NCBI RefSeq assembly: GCF_010389155.1
Contig: NC_057769.1
Location: forward strand, 8,184,735-8,248,734
Direction of reading: 5' to 3'
DNA length: 64,000 nt
From: Erigeron canadensis
Taxonomy: Eukaryota; Streptophyta; Magnoliopsida; Asterales; Asteraceae
The position numbers and the translations under genes are program-made. Positions 37,667 to 49,283 of this stretch are shown one piece after another. Every line of letters starts with the position of its first letter. Position 1 is the first letter of the stretch. The notes under the pieces are model-generated. The model saw only the letters and a program-made list of their open reading frames with translations, did no database searches and was not told where the DNA came from.

Positions 37667-40600
37667 ATGGCAAAGAAGCTCGTCAAGTACTCCATTGCAA
37701 GTTCTTTACTATGATACGTGTTTTTTTTATCTTTCCTTTCTTTACATTTTCATACATACACAAACTTATATATATGATTGTAACTATTACTGTAGTTTTT
37801 ATGATATAAATAGATGAACAAATGAAAGTGCAGGTGGATGCATTCAGTGACACAGCTTTTAAAGGGAATTCAGCAGCAGTGTGTTGGTTAGGTGACATAA
37901 AGAAAGATGATAAATGGTTACAATCAGTTGCTTCTGAATTTAATATTGCTATCACTTGTTACTTGTCTCCCATTGTTGATGATAGTCATGGTAATTCGGA
38001 TCATCCACCTAGGTTCCACCTTAGATGGTTCACTCCTACTGTTGAGGTTGTTATACTAATCTGACCTCCTTTTTTTTTTCTTTATCTGGGTTTAAGGCAA
38101 CAAAAAAGATGACAACCAAACTTTTCGGTATGTACTTTATGGACCTATAAATCTACCCGAACTTTTAAATTTTGTACAAGTATGGTACTTTTGATAAAAT
38201 CAATATGACTTTTCCGGAAAATAATTATCTATTTTCCGGGTACATTTTTTCATTAATAATTCTCGGAGTCTGGTCAAAAGTACTGTACATATACAAAATT
38301 TGAAAGTTTGGGTATATACAGGTTAATAAGCAGTATATGGTACAACTATGTACAAACCTAAACTTTATGTATATATATTGTATATTATCTCCTTTATATT
38401 CATATTGCATATTTTGTTACATAGGTTATCATGTTCATTACGTCTTCTCTAATCATTTCCACTTTTAAATATGTAGGAAAAAAAATACATCTTCCAAAAC
38501 TGTCCTTGTTTCTTGTATGAATATCAAGACAAGTGAATAATATGGTAGTTTCTCACCGATCAGTCTCATACCCTGCCCTTGATCGGATTGAGTATTGTTG
38601 TTGCTGTTAATTGATGTTTCTCACCGATCAGCGTAAAGTTTGTATCTTCAATGCTACCATGATTTGTTACATTGTGCATCTTGATTCATTTTAAAGACGA
38701 TGGTAACCAAAGGGCCTTAGGCTAGCTTTTGTTTTTTGCAGTGACCCATAATATCAAGAGTTTGTAGGTTCTTAGTCCCAAGGTGGATAAAATTTGTTAT
38801 TCGCCATTGAAAATGACTATGGTAGATTGCCAGTTATCATTCCGAGTTTGTATTCACTTTATACAAATATTTATATTAACTTATTATTTTTTTACGATAG
38901 GTGAAACTTTGTGGTCATGGAACTTTAGCAGTCACACACTTTCTTTTCGAGTCTGGCTTGGTGAATTCTACCACAATTGAATACTCAACACATTCTGGAA
39001 GTGTGACTGTGAAAAAAGTTTCCGCTGGCAATGTAGACTACTCATCAAATGGTGTAGCACAAGACAGCTTCTACATTGAATTGGAATTTCCTGCCGAGCC
39101 ACTTTATGATCTTGATGATCACGAGGTTTTGGCAATTTCTGATTTATTAAACGGTGTTTCTGTTGTTGAGCTAAAGAAGACATCCAATGACATTTTTGTA
39201 TGTATTACAGATTCCTATACTATCGCTTATTTTGGTTCAACTGTTTGCTTAAAATTTATATGCCCTTATATTCTTATATATGCTTCTTTAGCTTATGCCT
39301 ATATTGATTTAATCCTTATTGTCATATATTGTAATGTAGTCATATACCCTCATCTACACAAGCGTACACACTCAGTGCATGCACACAAAAGCACACACAC
39401 ACACACGCACAACCGCACACTCTTGTCAGAGGTCATCCTCTATCCACCGTTTGGGTATGTCACATCCCCCATACCCCGTTCTGGAAGTTATTGTTTTTGT
39501 CTGAGTAAAATTTAAGAAAGTTATCTTTTCTTTATTCTTTCTTACAGTTGGTGCTTCCATCAGCAAAAGAAGTTGTGGAATTTAAGCCTCAATTTAGTAA
39601 GATCAAAGAAGCCCCGGGAAGAGCTATAATAATTACAGCACTTGCACCTGATGGGTCAGAGTTTGACTTTTATAGTCGTGTCTTTGATCCTAAGATTGGT
39701 GTTAATGAGGTAACTATTCTGAATTAATTTTCTTTGCTAAACCACATTTGAAGGACATAATGTAGCTTTTAATAGATGAATCAGTTGATGTTACGCCACA
39801 AACTTTTATAGCTGCTCAGATCGACTATTATTTTAGGTAGTCCTCGATTTAAAGTGATTTTTATAAAACATAAGATATAAAAAGCTAGAAATGTATAGGA
39901 AACTTAGACCCCAAAGGATGGAATCAGGCCTGGTGCACATTCAAAGCCACAACCAAGGTGGCGGAGTGGTCAGGCGTCCAAATGCTCTCATAAGAGGTCT
40001 CATGTTCGAACATCCCTAGGTAAAATATCTTGAAGGTGGCCATGGAAATAGTTCAGAAATGGTCATGAAGATACCCGTTTGGGCCGCTTACATGTGAGTC
40101 AAAACTTGTCCTCCCTGGGTAATTGGAACAGGGAAACCCCTACAATTACCTGTTTATGCTCTTACAGTGTTCAATAATTTTCTTTTGCCAAATGTTCAAT
40201 TAAGTCCTCATTAACTTACCACTCACTGCCACACGTATCATAGAACCTAAGCATAGCGGACTCAATTATTAACCGTCCGAGATTCTATTTGTTTGACTGT
40301 GGTTAGTAATAGCAAAGTTGTTTGACTTTTCACTATGTTTATGTCATTTAGGACCCTGTTACCGGGACTGCACATTGCGCCTTAGCATCTTATTGGCATG
40401 ACAAGTTGGGGAAATGTGATTTTCTTGCATATCAGGTATTCGCTCTCACTCTCTCTGTCTCTCTATTTCCTGAGTGATGGGCAAAAACAAGCATGGCCCG
40501 GCCCAGTCCTTTTCCTGTTTTTTCTTTTTGCGTCCAGCCCTTCTATTAGTCTGGCCTTTTACAAAGCATCACCTGTTTTGGTCTGGGATTTAACTAGTGT

Positions 40601-41581
40601 TTATCAGGCTCTTTAGGCTTCAGTAGAGCAATAGAAATTGATTTGATAATCATGAACGATAACTGGGTATCTTTCCTTATCCTCCCCCACACCAAACTTA
40701 AGGTAATACAGTAATAGATACCTCATAAAGTTTAAGCAGAAAATGTTTGACCAAGTGACCTACCTGGTGCTGCCTTTAAATGTTGTAAGTACAAACTAGC
40801 AAAACCTGTACATGCAAAACTTTTTAGGAAGTAGAATGATAGAAGCTTATAAGGAGGCAAGGAGCATTGTTCCTTGACCGGGTTGGGCTAGACCAGGTTG
40901 TCTTTTGGCCCAGATTTGAACTGGTCATAGAACCATATATTGAACTGAATTAAGGTTGGGCTAGGCAAGGGGAGGTTCCAGGCATTGTAAGGCCAAACTT
41001 TTTTTGTACCGTGCTTGTGTCAAGCCTTGGACTGGGCTCGGGATTCACCTGACACAGTCACACAGGCACCATATTACAAGACAGAAAGAACTACATCCTA
41101 GCATAAATTGATAAAAACAAATTTAAAAGAAACTATCAATATATTTCATAATGCTCTTCTATGGATCTAACAAATAACAGTACTATATGTGTGACGTTGC
41201 TAATCATGGGAGGTTCGTCCAAAAGTTTGAAGTACAAAGTTAACCATAATCCATCCTTAAATCATAATGTATTAGTGTGGGTGCTGCACCCCTTTTTGGA
41301 CAAAATATTACTCACATTTGATGTTCCTGTATTTTTCAACTGCATTGCCATGTTCCCCATGATAATAAATGTCTTGTTTAACTCCTACATTTGTTCCCCT
41401 ATATTAGAGTATTTGGCCCATTACGACCTGCATTGCTCACTTATGTTTATTTGTGTATTTTGACTTTACTTAGGCCTCACCTAGAAGTGGCACCTTGCAT
41501 GTTCATCTTGATAAGAAGAATCAACGAGTACTTCTTCGAGGTAAAGCCACTACAGTCATGGAAGGGTCTCTTTTGGTCTAA
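37667..41581 (+). CDS. PhzF-family isomerase-like protein, copy 1 (catalytic Glu lost)
   Basis: Six exons: 37667-37696, 37834-38046, 38901-39197, 39548-39709, 40352-40435, 41474-41581. They give 297 residues, the usual family length, open to TAA. Family members are cytosolic two-lobed isomerases related to bacterial PhzF; the plant substrate is unknown. Visible motifs: VDAFSDTAFKGNSAAV, FHLRWFTP, LCGHGTLAV (His87) and DPVTGTAHCALASYW (Asp235). Two positions depart from the family. The catalytic glutamate of the N-x-SE-T motif is Ile50 (EFNIAIT), and the Ser of DPVTGSAH is Thr. Intron 1 begins with GC (ATT|GCAAGT at 37697) instead of GT. The frame is otherwise undamaged, so the gene may make a protein without isomerase activity. 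Its intron 4 carries a SINE shared with copy 2. Confidence 0.88.
39395..39413. repeat. Short (CA)n microsatellite in intron 3 of PhzF copy 1
   Basis: About nine CA units in the noncoding sequence just after exon 3. Confidence 0.8.
39953..40165 (+). mobile_element. tRNA-derived SINE in intron 4 of PhzF copy 1
   Basis: An A-box-like GTGGCGGAGTGGTCAGGCG is followed about 45 bp later by a B-box-like ATGTTCGAACATCC, the layout of a tRNA-Leu/Ser-type pol III promoter. The body contains GGTAATTGGAACAGGGAAAC. The same element occupies the same intron of copy 2 (46456-46672), so it predates their duplication. Confidence 0.7.
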
Positions 41582-42099
41582 GATAAACACACTACAAACC
41601 TTAACACCTAAAAGGACGTGTAGTGATCAAGGCTTCGCTTCATATTCATTGGAATGATCAAGCCTTCTCTTTAATTTGTTAAACATAGTGGAAGATCTCC
41701 TCGTTACGAAGTGAATCCTTCACGGATTTCCCAAATGTATACATTCAAAAGTTCTTGTTTGGGTTTTTTATATATATTTTTTGCAATAAGGCATTTTAGT
41801 TTGATTACTTGATATGGAGTTTGAATTTATGTAATGTAAACCGGTTGAATGCAAAACGTACGTAAGTTTCATAGACCAGAAGTCACGAGTCTCTAAAAAA
41901 CTAACTCACTTGCGGAAAGCAATGAAGAAATATAAAGTTAGTAATTAATGATGGCAATAGAATTGATTACAACATCGATCTATTGGTAGGTGTAAAGTAC
42001 GCCTATGCTCATATGATTTTGAAAGGTTCGTTGAGATCCGAGAATTATATAAAGTTGAAGCTGCACAGCAGATTCATGTCGAAAATGGCCAAAAAAAAT

Positions 42100-42136
<37 letters not shown>

Positions 42137-42734
42137 AAGACTGTCCTCGACTCCTCGCTAAAACATATTGCTAGGACACCTTCAAATAAAGGACAAAATT
42201 TATCCTGCAAGGACAGTTCTCGCGAATGCTAAATACGATTACTGTAGTTTAATACAAAGTATTATTATTTATACGGTATAACAATATAAATACATATATT
42301 TATACATTTAAATATATTTATATATAAAAAAATGTATTTTCTGTATTGCGAGGACTGCCCTCCCAATAACTATTTTGTATTTCTTTTTTCTGCTATATTA
42401 CTTAATAACTGTCCTCCCTAAAAACGATTTTTGTTGTAGTGATATAAGGTAAAAATTAGATTGAGAACACCTCTTTCAAAAGAAAAAAAAATAAAATCTT
42501 GAATCACACATTTCTTCCTGTTATTAAAATAAATAAAAAATAATCTAATTCATTTAAAAACTTTGTTGCACTTGGACGAAAAAAATACAAGATCCTTAAA
42601 AGTTTATCATGCTTCTATAAAAATACGACTCGATGTATTTTTGACTCATGTGTTTTCGTTTGTTTGTGTGTACTTAAGTTATTTTGTTAAATTTTCCTTG
42701 TACATTCGGACATAAGTACACATATCCTAAAGTA
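41582..42734. other. Spacer after PhzF copy 1
   Basis: 3' UTR and AT-rich spacer. A TA microsatellite runs from about 42100 to 42134. No gene seen. The segments GACTGTCCTC (after 42134) and GAGGACTGCCCTC (near 42350) hint at a decayed inverted-repeat element. Confidence 0.4.
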
Positions 42735-43205
42735 TCTATATTTATATTATATTATAAAGCAGATTTTCCTTAAATTTTCAACATTGAATTTAAATTTTCA
42801 ATATTGATTTTAAGTAGTTCTCCAAAATGTTCCTTCTATCTATTCTATATTTACCTAAAATAATTATAATATCATTTCTCTCTCATCAAATCTCAATCAA
42901 TCATTTTTTTTTTCTCCTCCATAATCATTATATTCTTCTAATTCATTCAAAATCTTTTATCTCAAACACGGTACATTAAAAAATTATAAAAATTATATGA
43001 GTGTTCTTAAAATTTCATGCTTTTTCATTAGAGTGGTCATTCGATATGCTTTTGACGAACTTTTAAATCTGAGGACGAAGCCAATACGGCTAAGGGCGAG
43101 GCCCGTCATGTAGGTCATACCATCATCGCCATCGCTGTCGATGCCCTTACATCACCACCCCGTTATCACCTCTATTACCGCCGCAACGCGCGGGTACCGT
43201 TCTCG
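42735..43205 (+). mobile_element. Helitron, first of a head-to-tail pair
   Basis: A then TC at 42735 (TCTATATTTATATTATATTA). The 3' motif is CCGCCGCAACGCGCGGGTAC, with the end CTCG at 43202-43205 before T. Noncoding, 471 bp. The interior shares TCATTCAAAATCTTTTATCT and TTCGATATGCTTTTGACGA-type sequence with the element that follows it directly. Confidence 0.7.
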
Positions 43206-43641
43206 TATATTATAAAGCAAAAAGTTTCTGTCTAAATTTTAAGTTTTAACATTTACTTAATCAAATTGTCTCTCTATCAATTTTATATTTAACTAAAATA
43301 ATTATATTACCCTTACCCTCTTATCAAATGTCAACCCATTATTTTGTTTTCTTTCTCCTTCATAAATCATTTATTCCTCCAATTCATTCAAAATCTTTTA
43401 TCTCAAAAACCGTATATGGATAAATTATAAAAAGTTATATGGGTGTTCTCAAAATTTCATACTCTTTCATTAAAGATGTCATTCGATATACTTTCGACGA
43501 ATTTTTAAATCCAAGGGTGTAGCCCATACGGCTAAGGCATTAGCCTATCACACTCTATGATTTATTAGCTCCTATGACCTACACTCTATAACCTATCACC
43601 CCAATCATCTCATCGCCGTAACTCGCGGGTACTTGCTCTCG
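43201..43641 (+). mobile_element. Helitron, second of a head-to-tail pair
   Basis: The 5' end TCTCGTATATTATAAAGC is fused to the 3' end of the preceding element, so the two overlap by a few bases. The 3' motif is CCGTAACTCGCGGGTACTTG, ending CTCG at 43638-43641 before T. Clear sequence similarity to 42735-43205 throughout shows that both belong to one subfamily. It ends 114 bp before the ATG of PhzF copy 2, so it may lie in or near that promoter. Confidence 0.7.
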
Positions 43642-43754
43642 TACTAAAGTAAAGGGTGAAACCGGAAAACACAGATGTTGACTCTGACTTAAGCGGAGAG
43701 TGGTGGGAGTTGGTCTGAAACAACAATCTGTTTAAAAAAAAAAGGGAAACAAAA

Positions 43755-46700
43755 ATGGTGAAGAAGCTGGTCAAATACTCAGTTGTAAGTTCCGTAAACA
43801 TATATTTATATAAACTGCTTTATAAGTAAATAAAATGAAATGAAAATAAAATATGTGAAAACAAAAACTGTGTCAGGTGGATGCATTTAGTGACGCGGCA
43901 TTCAAAGGAAACCCAGCAGCAGTGTGTTGGTTAGGCGACGACATAAAGAAAGACGATGAGTGGTTGCAATCAGTTGCTGCTGAATTTAACATCTCAGAAA
44001 CATGTTATTTGACTCCAATTCTTGTTGCTGGTCAACATTCCGACAATCCTCCTCCTAGGTTCCACCTCAGATGGTTCACTCCTGTTGCCGAGGTTGTTTT
44101 CATTTCATATTATATATATATAAATATATATATTATATATAATTTGTTTGAAGATTTTACGTAGTTACAAGTCTACTTGAGAAAGATTTTCATTTAGGAT
44201 TAGTACTAATATTAAGGGAAAGATAGTATATATTGTGAATGTGAATGAGTATATGTTTCTATATATATGTTTTCGAGTTTTATTTATATGTCCTTGTGTC
44301 CTTACAAGAGGTCCGGGGTTTGGACATGTAAACATTTTAGGGGGTTCTAGGAAAGGGTTTGAAAATTGTCACGGGGAATGGGGATATTCCGATTAGGATA
44401 TTCCGTATCTGTCAATATTTACAGAAAATTTGTTTGAAGTTTTTAATTAGTTACATCGCATGTTTGCTTGAGAAAGACTGAAAGAGTTTCATTTAGGTTT
44501 AGTACTGATACTAAGGGTAAATAGTATTATACATTGTGAAAGTGAATTAATGTTTCTATATATTTATTTTAGAGGATATACACGCGTTTGAGATTGTGGT
44601 CCGGTTGTCGAATCTCCTTACAAGAGGTCTGAGGTTCGGACATGTAAACATTGCAGGGTTTTAGGGAAGGGTTTGGAAACTGTCATTTGGATACCCCGGT
44701 TAGGATGTATACATTTGAGTTAAATAACTCGCCCTCCGTTGGTAACTTGATCTGGAAAAAGCTCATCCTTTTTACCATTTATACGTGTAACTCTCTTTAG
44801 ATTAAGTTTTCTGGGGAGATTATTTGATTATCTTGGTTTCAAAGCTTAAATTATCAGGAACGTGTGTTTGGTAGATGATGTGTTAAGAGAGAAAACGCAT
44901 TTTGAAAAAGTTTTTGAGACGAGCTTTTTGCAAACATGATTTTACAGAACCCGTTTTTTAAAATTTTTTTTAATAAAAGCAAGTGACCTTTGGCCCTTTG
45001 GGACCTTACCGTATAAGTAGTTGTCAACTTGTCATCATATATAGATTAGTGTGAGCTCAAGTCTCTCTCGAGAAGTCGAAAATTGAGTCATTAGTTTGTT
45101 ATGAGTTTCGAGAAAAAAGATGATGAAGTAAAACTTTTGACCTCTTTGTTAATTCAAATTTGGTTGTTTTGACGTAATGAGTGTCTCATGTAGAAGCGGA
45201 AGTATTTGAAAAAGTTGATTAGAAAACTTTATTCCTGATTTTGGAGAGATATGAATATGCATGTTAGGAGATGAGAGAAGAATAAAGATTTTGTGTAGTA
45301 GTATTATTGTATGGTCCTGAATTGGCAGGAAAGTGTTTTGTTTTAGTTACAATTGTTCTGCATCTTTGAGCTGCATAGAACGGGGAATGAATCTAATTAC
45401 AGGTAAACTAGAAATACTTACAATTTTGAAACACCCATAAGTTCTTAGTTTAAGTTCTTAATTACAGGTAGATCTGATTTGCTTTTGTTGTTTGAATAAT
45501 GAGATAGAGGGGTTTGGTGTTTTAATGAGTTAGTACGCTATATATTGTTAAGTTGGTTACTTTTCTTAGTTCCATGTTAAAGGACAACATTATATCTTGA
45601 TTTATCATAAGATGATGCCTGATCATTAATCATGGTTTCTGAAATTGTATATAATTGATATAAAGATATTTGTATTAATGTTAAACTAATCTGTTCTGTC
45701 GATAGGTTGAACTTTGCGGTCATGCAACTTTAGCAGCCTCCCACTTTCTTTTCGAGTCTGGCCTGGTGAATGCTAACACAATAGAATTCTCAACCCTTTC
45801 TGGAATTTTGACGGCCAAAAAAGTTCCCGCTAGCAAGATCAATGACTCACCAAATGTTGAAAGACCAAACAGTTTCTACATTGAATTGAATTTCCCTGTC
45901 GTGCCTGTTTTAGATTTCAATGATCTGGCGATTTCAGAAGTTTCTGAAATACTAAATGGCGTTTCTGTTGTTGATGTAAAGAAGACTGCATCTGATGACA
46001 TATTTGTAAGTATGGTATTTTTGCTTCTTTGGAAATAAAGAATTGTTATTAGAGTAGTTAAAAGTTATATATTGTGTGTCTTCTTTTATGTAGGTGGTGC
46101 TTCCATCAGCAAAAGAAGTTGTGGAGTTTGAACCACAAATTAATAAGATCAAAGAAGCACCAGGCACAGGAATAATAATTACGGCACTTGCACCTAATGG
46201 GTCAGGGTTTGACTTTTATAGTCGTTTCTTTGGTCCTAAAATTGGTATTAATGAGGTAACTTATCTGAAATGATTTTCTTTGCTAAAACACATTTGAAGG
46301 ATACAATGTAGCTTTAATAGATGATGGTACGCCCCAAATGTTTGTAGCATAAAATCGAGTGTAATTTTAGGTAGTCCTTGTAAGATATGAATGCTACATA
46401 TGTATAGGAAACTTGAACCCCAAATGATGGAATTAGACCTGGTGCACATTCAGAACCACCAAGGTGTCTGAGTGGTTAGGCGTCCAAATGCCTCTTACAA
46501 AAGGTCTCATGTTTGAACATCCCTAAGTAAAATATCTTGAAGGTAGCCAGGGAAATAGTTCGGAAATGGTCATGGAGATGCCCCGTTTGGGCTGCATACA
46601 TCTGAGCTAAAACTTGTCCTCCCTGGATAACTGGAACAGGGGAATCCCTCGGTTTACCCATTTATGCTCCTAAGTTGTTCATAATTTCTTTTTTGCTAGT

Positions 46701-48374
46701 TGCTCAATTTAGTCCTCACTAACTTACCACTCACCACCACAAGTATCCTAGAAACTAAGAATAGCAGACTCGATCATAAATATTTAGAGCTACCATTCAT
46801 AAATAATCTGACACAATGATATTAAGAAGTAGAAATCATAACAATTGCCCGTATTTGATTTGCTAGACTGGGGTTAGTAATAACAAATTTGACTATCACT
46901 ATGTTTATTTCTCTTTTAGGATCCTGTTACTGGATCTGTACATTGCGCCTTAGCATCTTATTGGTATGAGAAGTTGGGGAAATGTGAGTTTCTTGCATAT
47001 CAGGTATTGTTTCTCACTCTCCCAGTCAGTCAGTCTGTAGCTCTATTTTCTTCTTTCCCACCCACATAAAGAGATGGTAAAGCCAAGCATGGCCCGGCCC
47101 GGTCCTATTCCTGTTCTTTTCCCCGGTCCAGCCCTTCTAAAGTCTGGTCTTTTACAAAGCCTGGCTTAGTTTGGTCTGGGATTTAACCAGTGTTTATCAG
47201 GCTTTTTAGGCCTACCCCGGTCTCTGTCCGATTTGGCCTGAGCTGATCTTGTTCCTGTCCGTCTTCTAGATTTGTAAAACTTATAACTACTTCTTTCATT
47301 TTGTGCTTTGACCAATTACTGAATTTATTAATATTCGAGTTTGACTTTCCTTGTTTAAGAGGCACTAACTGTAGGATACTAGGATATAATAGCGTATCAA
47401 AGAAATAAGGAGAAAACTAAATCCAAGAAATGCAGCAACATAATATGTAGTAAAGTAAGATCATATTAACTAGCAAGACCTCTACATGCAAAAATTCATA
47501 AGGAGGCAGAATGATAGAAGCTTATAAGAAGCACTGTTCCTTGACCGGGCTGAGGACCAGGTTGGGCTAGACCGGTACGGCTTTTGGCCCAGATTTGAAC
47601 TAGTCTTAGAACCAGATAATGGACTGATTTAAGGTTGGGACGGGCAAGGTGAGGGTCCGGGCCTTATCAGGGCAGACTTTTTTGGACTGTGCTCGTGTTG
47701 GGCCTAGGACTGGGCTCAGGCATTGCCTGATACACACAGATACCATTATTGCGAGACAGAAAGAACTACATTCTATTACAAACTTATAAAAACAAATTTA
47801 AAGGAAGCTATCATTATATTTCATAATGCTTTTCGTTGGATATAACAAATAACAATAACAATACCATATATATGACATTGCTAATTTGGGAGGTTCATCC
47901 AAAAATTCGAAGTACAAAGTTAACCCATATATTGTGAATCCCAACTATTAAATCATAGTATGGGTGTAAATAACTCCTGCAATTTACCTTAGAAATAGAA
48001 TAAAGTGAACATTACAAATTCTTGAAGTGTTGGGGCAATTCCAGATTAGGTCCATGGGCCAGAATTTGGGCTGGACACCTGGGTAATTCGATAAAACTAT
48101 TTTGCTCATGCAAGTGGTCCATTAAGACGCTTTCATGAGCTCGTTGTATGCTCTGCAAACCTTTCTGGTTAAAATTCTACAGTATTTACATTTGATGTCA
48201 GTGTATTTGGCCCATGACGAACTGTGTTTTTCTCTTATGTTATTTGTGTGTTTTGACTTTACTTAGGCATCACCTAGAAGTGGCACCTTGCATGTTCATC
48301 TTGATAAGAAGAATCAAAGAGTACTTCTTCGAGGTAAAGCCACTACAATCATGGAAGGGTCTCTTTTGGTCTAA
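43755..48374 (+). CDS. PhzF-family isomerase-like protein, copy 2 (motifs intact)
   Basis: Six exons: 43755-43784, 43877-44092, 45706-46005, 46094-46255, 46920-47003, 48267-48374. All borders are GT-AG and the product is 299 residues. The family motifs are complete: VDAFSDAAFKGNPAAVCWLG near the N terminus, EFNISETCYL with the catalytic Glu51, FHLRWFTPVAE, LCGHATLAASH (His88), and DPVTGSVHCALASYW (Asp237). The C terminus is VMEGSLLV-like (IMEGSLLV). PhzF-type enzymes isomerise by proton shuttling through that glutamate, so this copy is probably active, on an unknown plant metabolite. Exons 1-2 and about 400 bp of intron 2 are nearly identical to copy 3 (61892 onward). Exon 5, exon 6 and the intron 4 SINE link it instead to copy 1. 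Two Helitrons end 114 bp upstream. Confidence 0.93.
44164..44760 (+). repeat. Tandem duplication with SINE sequence in intron 2 of PhzF copy 2
   Basis: About 44164-44410 and 44451-44710 are diverged copies (GAGAAAGA...TTCATTTAGG, CTTACAAGAGGTC and ACATGTAAACATT in both). The later part (44580-44760) resembles the 3' body of the SINE in intron 4, with a B-box-like GAGGTTCGGAC. Copy 3 has only the first unit. Confidence 0.6.
46456..46672 (+). mobile_element. tRNA-derived SINE in intron 4 of PhzF copy 2
   Basis: The A-box-like GTGTCTGAGTGGTTAGGCG and B-box-like ATGTTTGAACATCC lie at the same intron position as the SINE in copy 1, with matching flanks (GGTGCACATTC before it). It was therefore inherited by duplication, not inserted twice. 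Confidence 0.7.
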
Positions 48375-49283
48375 AAGATTGATTAGTGTATTTCTTATAT
48401 TGTATTACATATTGGATATATGTATGTATATTGGAAGTTACTCGTAATTAATATGTCGTTACATGATGATATTGATGATTTGCTCTTTGAAACTGTATGA
48501 ACTTACTGTCTGTGTTTTTCTAATCACTCTGTTAGGATTGACTCGGAACTTTATTTGTGGAACTTGAACTGCTATAATGAACTAAAATTATCAAACCAAG
48601 TAGGAACTCCACATACAAAGTATTACATAGTATTTTTCTCTCTTTCTTGAAATTGTAATACAGTAGTAACTTTAAAAACCTACATCCAAACTTCCCCTCT
48701 TGAAGAAATGAGGTGCTCACCAAATCCAAGGAGCATGAGAAAAATATAACCTTAATATATAGAACTATAATAGATTTACTTACCATCACCAACTTGGTTT
48801 ACTTACCTAATTCCTTACCCGACCACCTTACCCGATTTGGTGACGGCGGTGTACCGGAAGTACCCAACTCAATCCCTACCTGAGTCCCACTTCCTCCACT
48901 CTAATACATGTAAAAAGGTTGTTGAAATTTGAATCGTTGAAGAACAAGGATCACATGATACATCCCACCAAGATGGTTGGATATTTCATTTAACTACTCT
49001 CAATTGTCATCAAAATGTTGTCGTTTAACCCTTCTTTGTCGTTTTGCATTGTTTATTGATGGCAAAAGGGTGAGTACATGCTAAACGAGGATTAAATAAA
49101 AACCACATTAAAAACCTCTACAACACTACAATAAACAAAAGCTAACTAAGAGTGAAAGATGTGATCCACATCACTATTCACTTATCGAGTTATTGGTACA
49201 ACAAATTGACATTCGCCATTCCGACCCTTTAAGAATAGGCAACTTGGGCTTGCGGCATCTGTTTGGAAAATCTGCATCCCCAT
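48375..49283. other. Spacer after PhzF copy 2
   Basis: 3' UTR followed by noncoding sequence. No gene or repeat recognised. Nine bases at its right edge (49275-49283) are the target duplication of the next element. Confidence 0.4.

Noticed and set aside
39953..40010. Intact tRNA gene
   Set aside because: A and B boxes are present, but no acceptor stem or anticodon arm can be folded; it is the head of a SINE.
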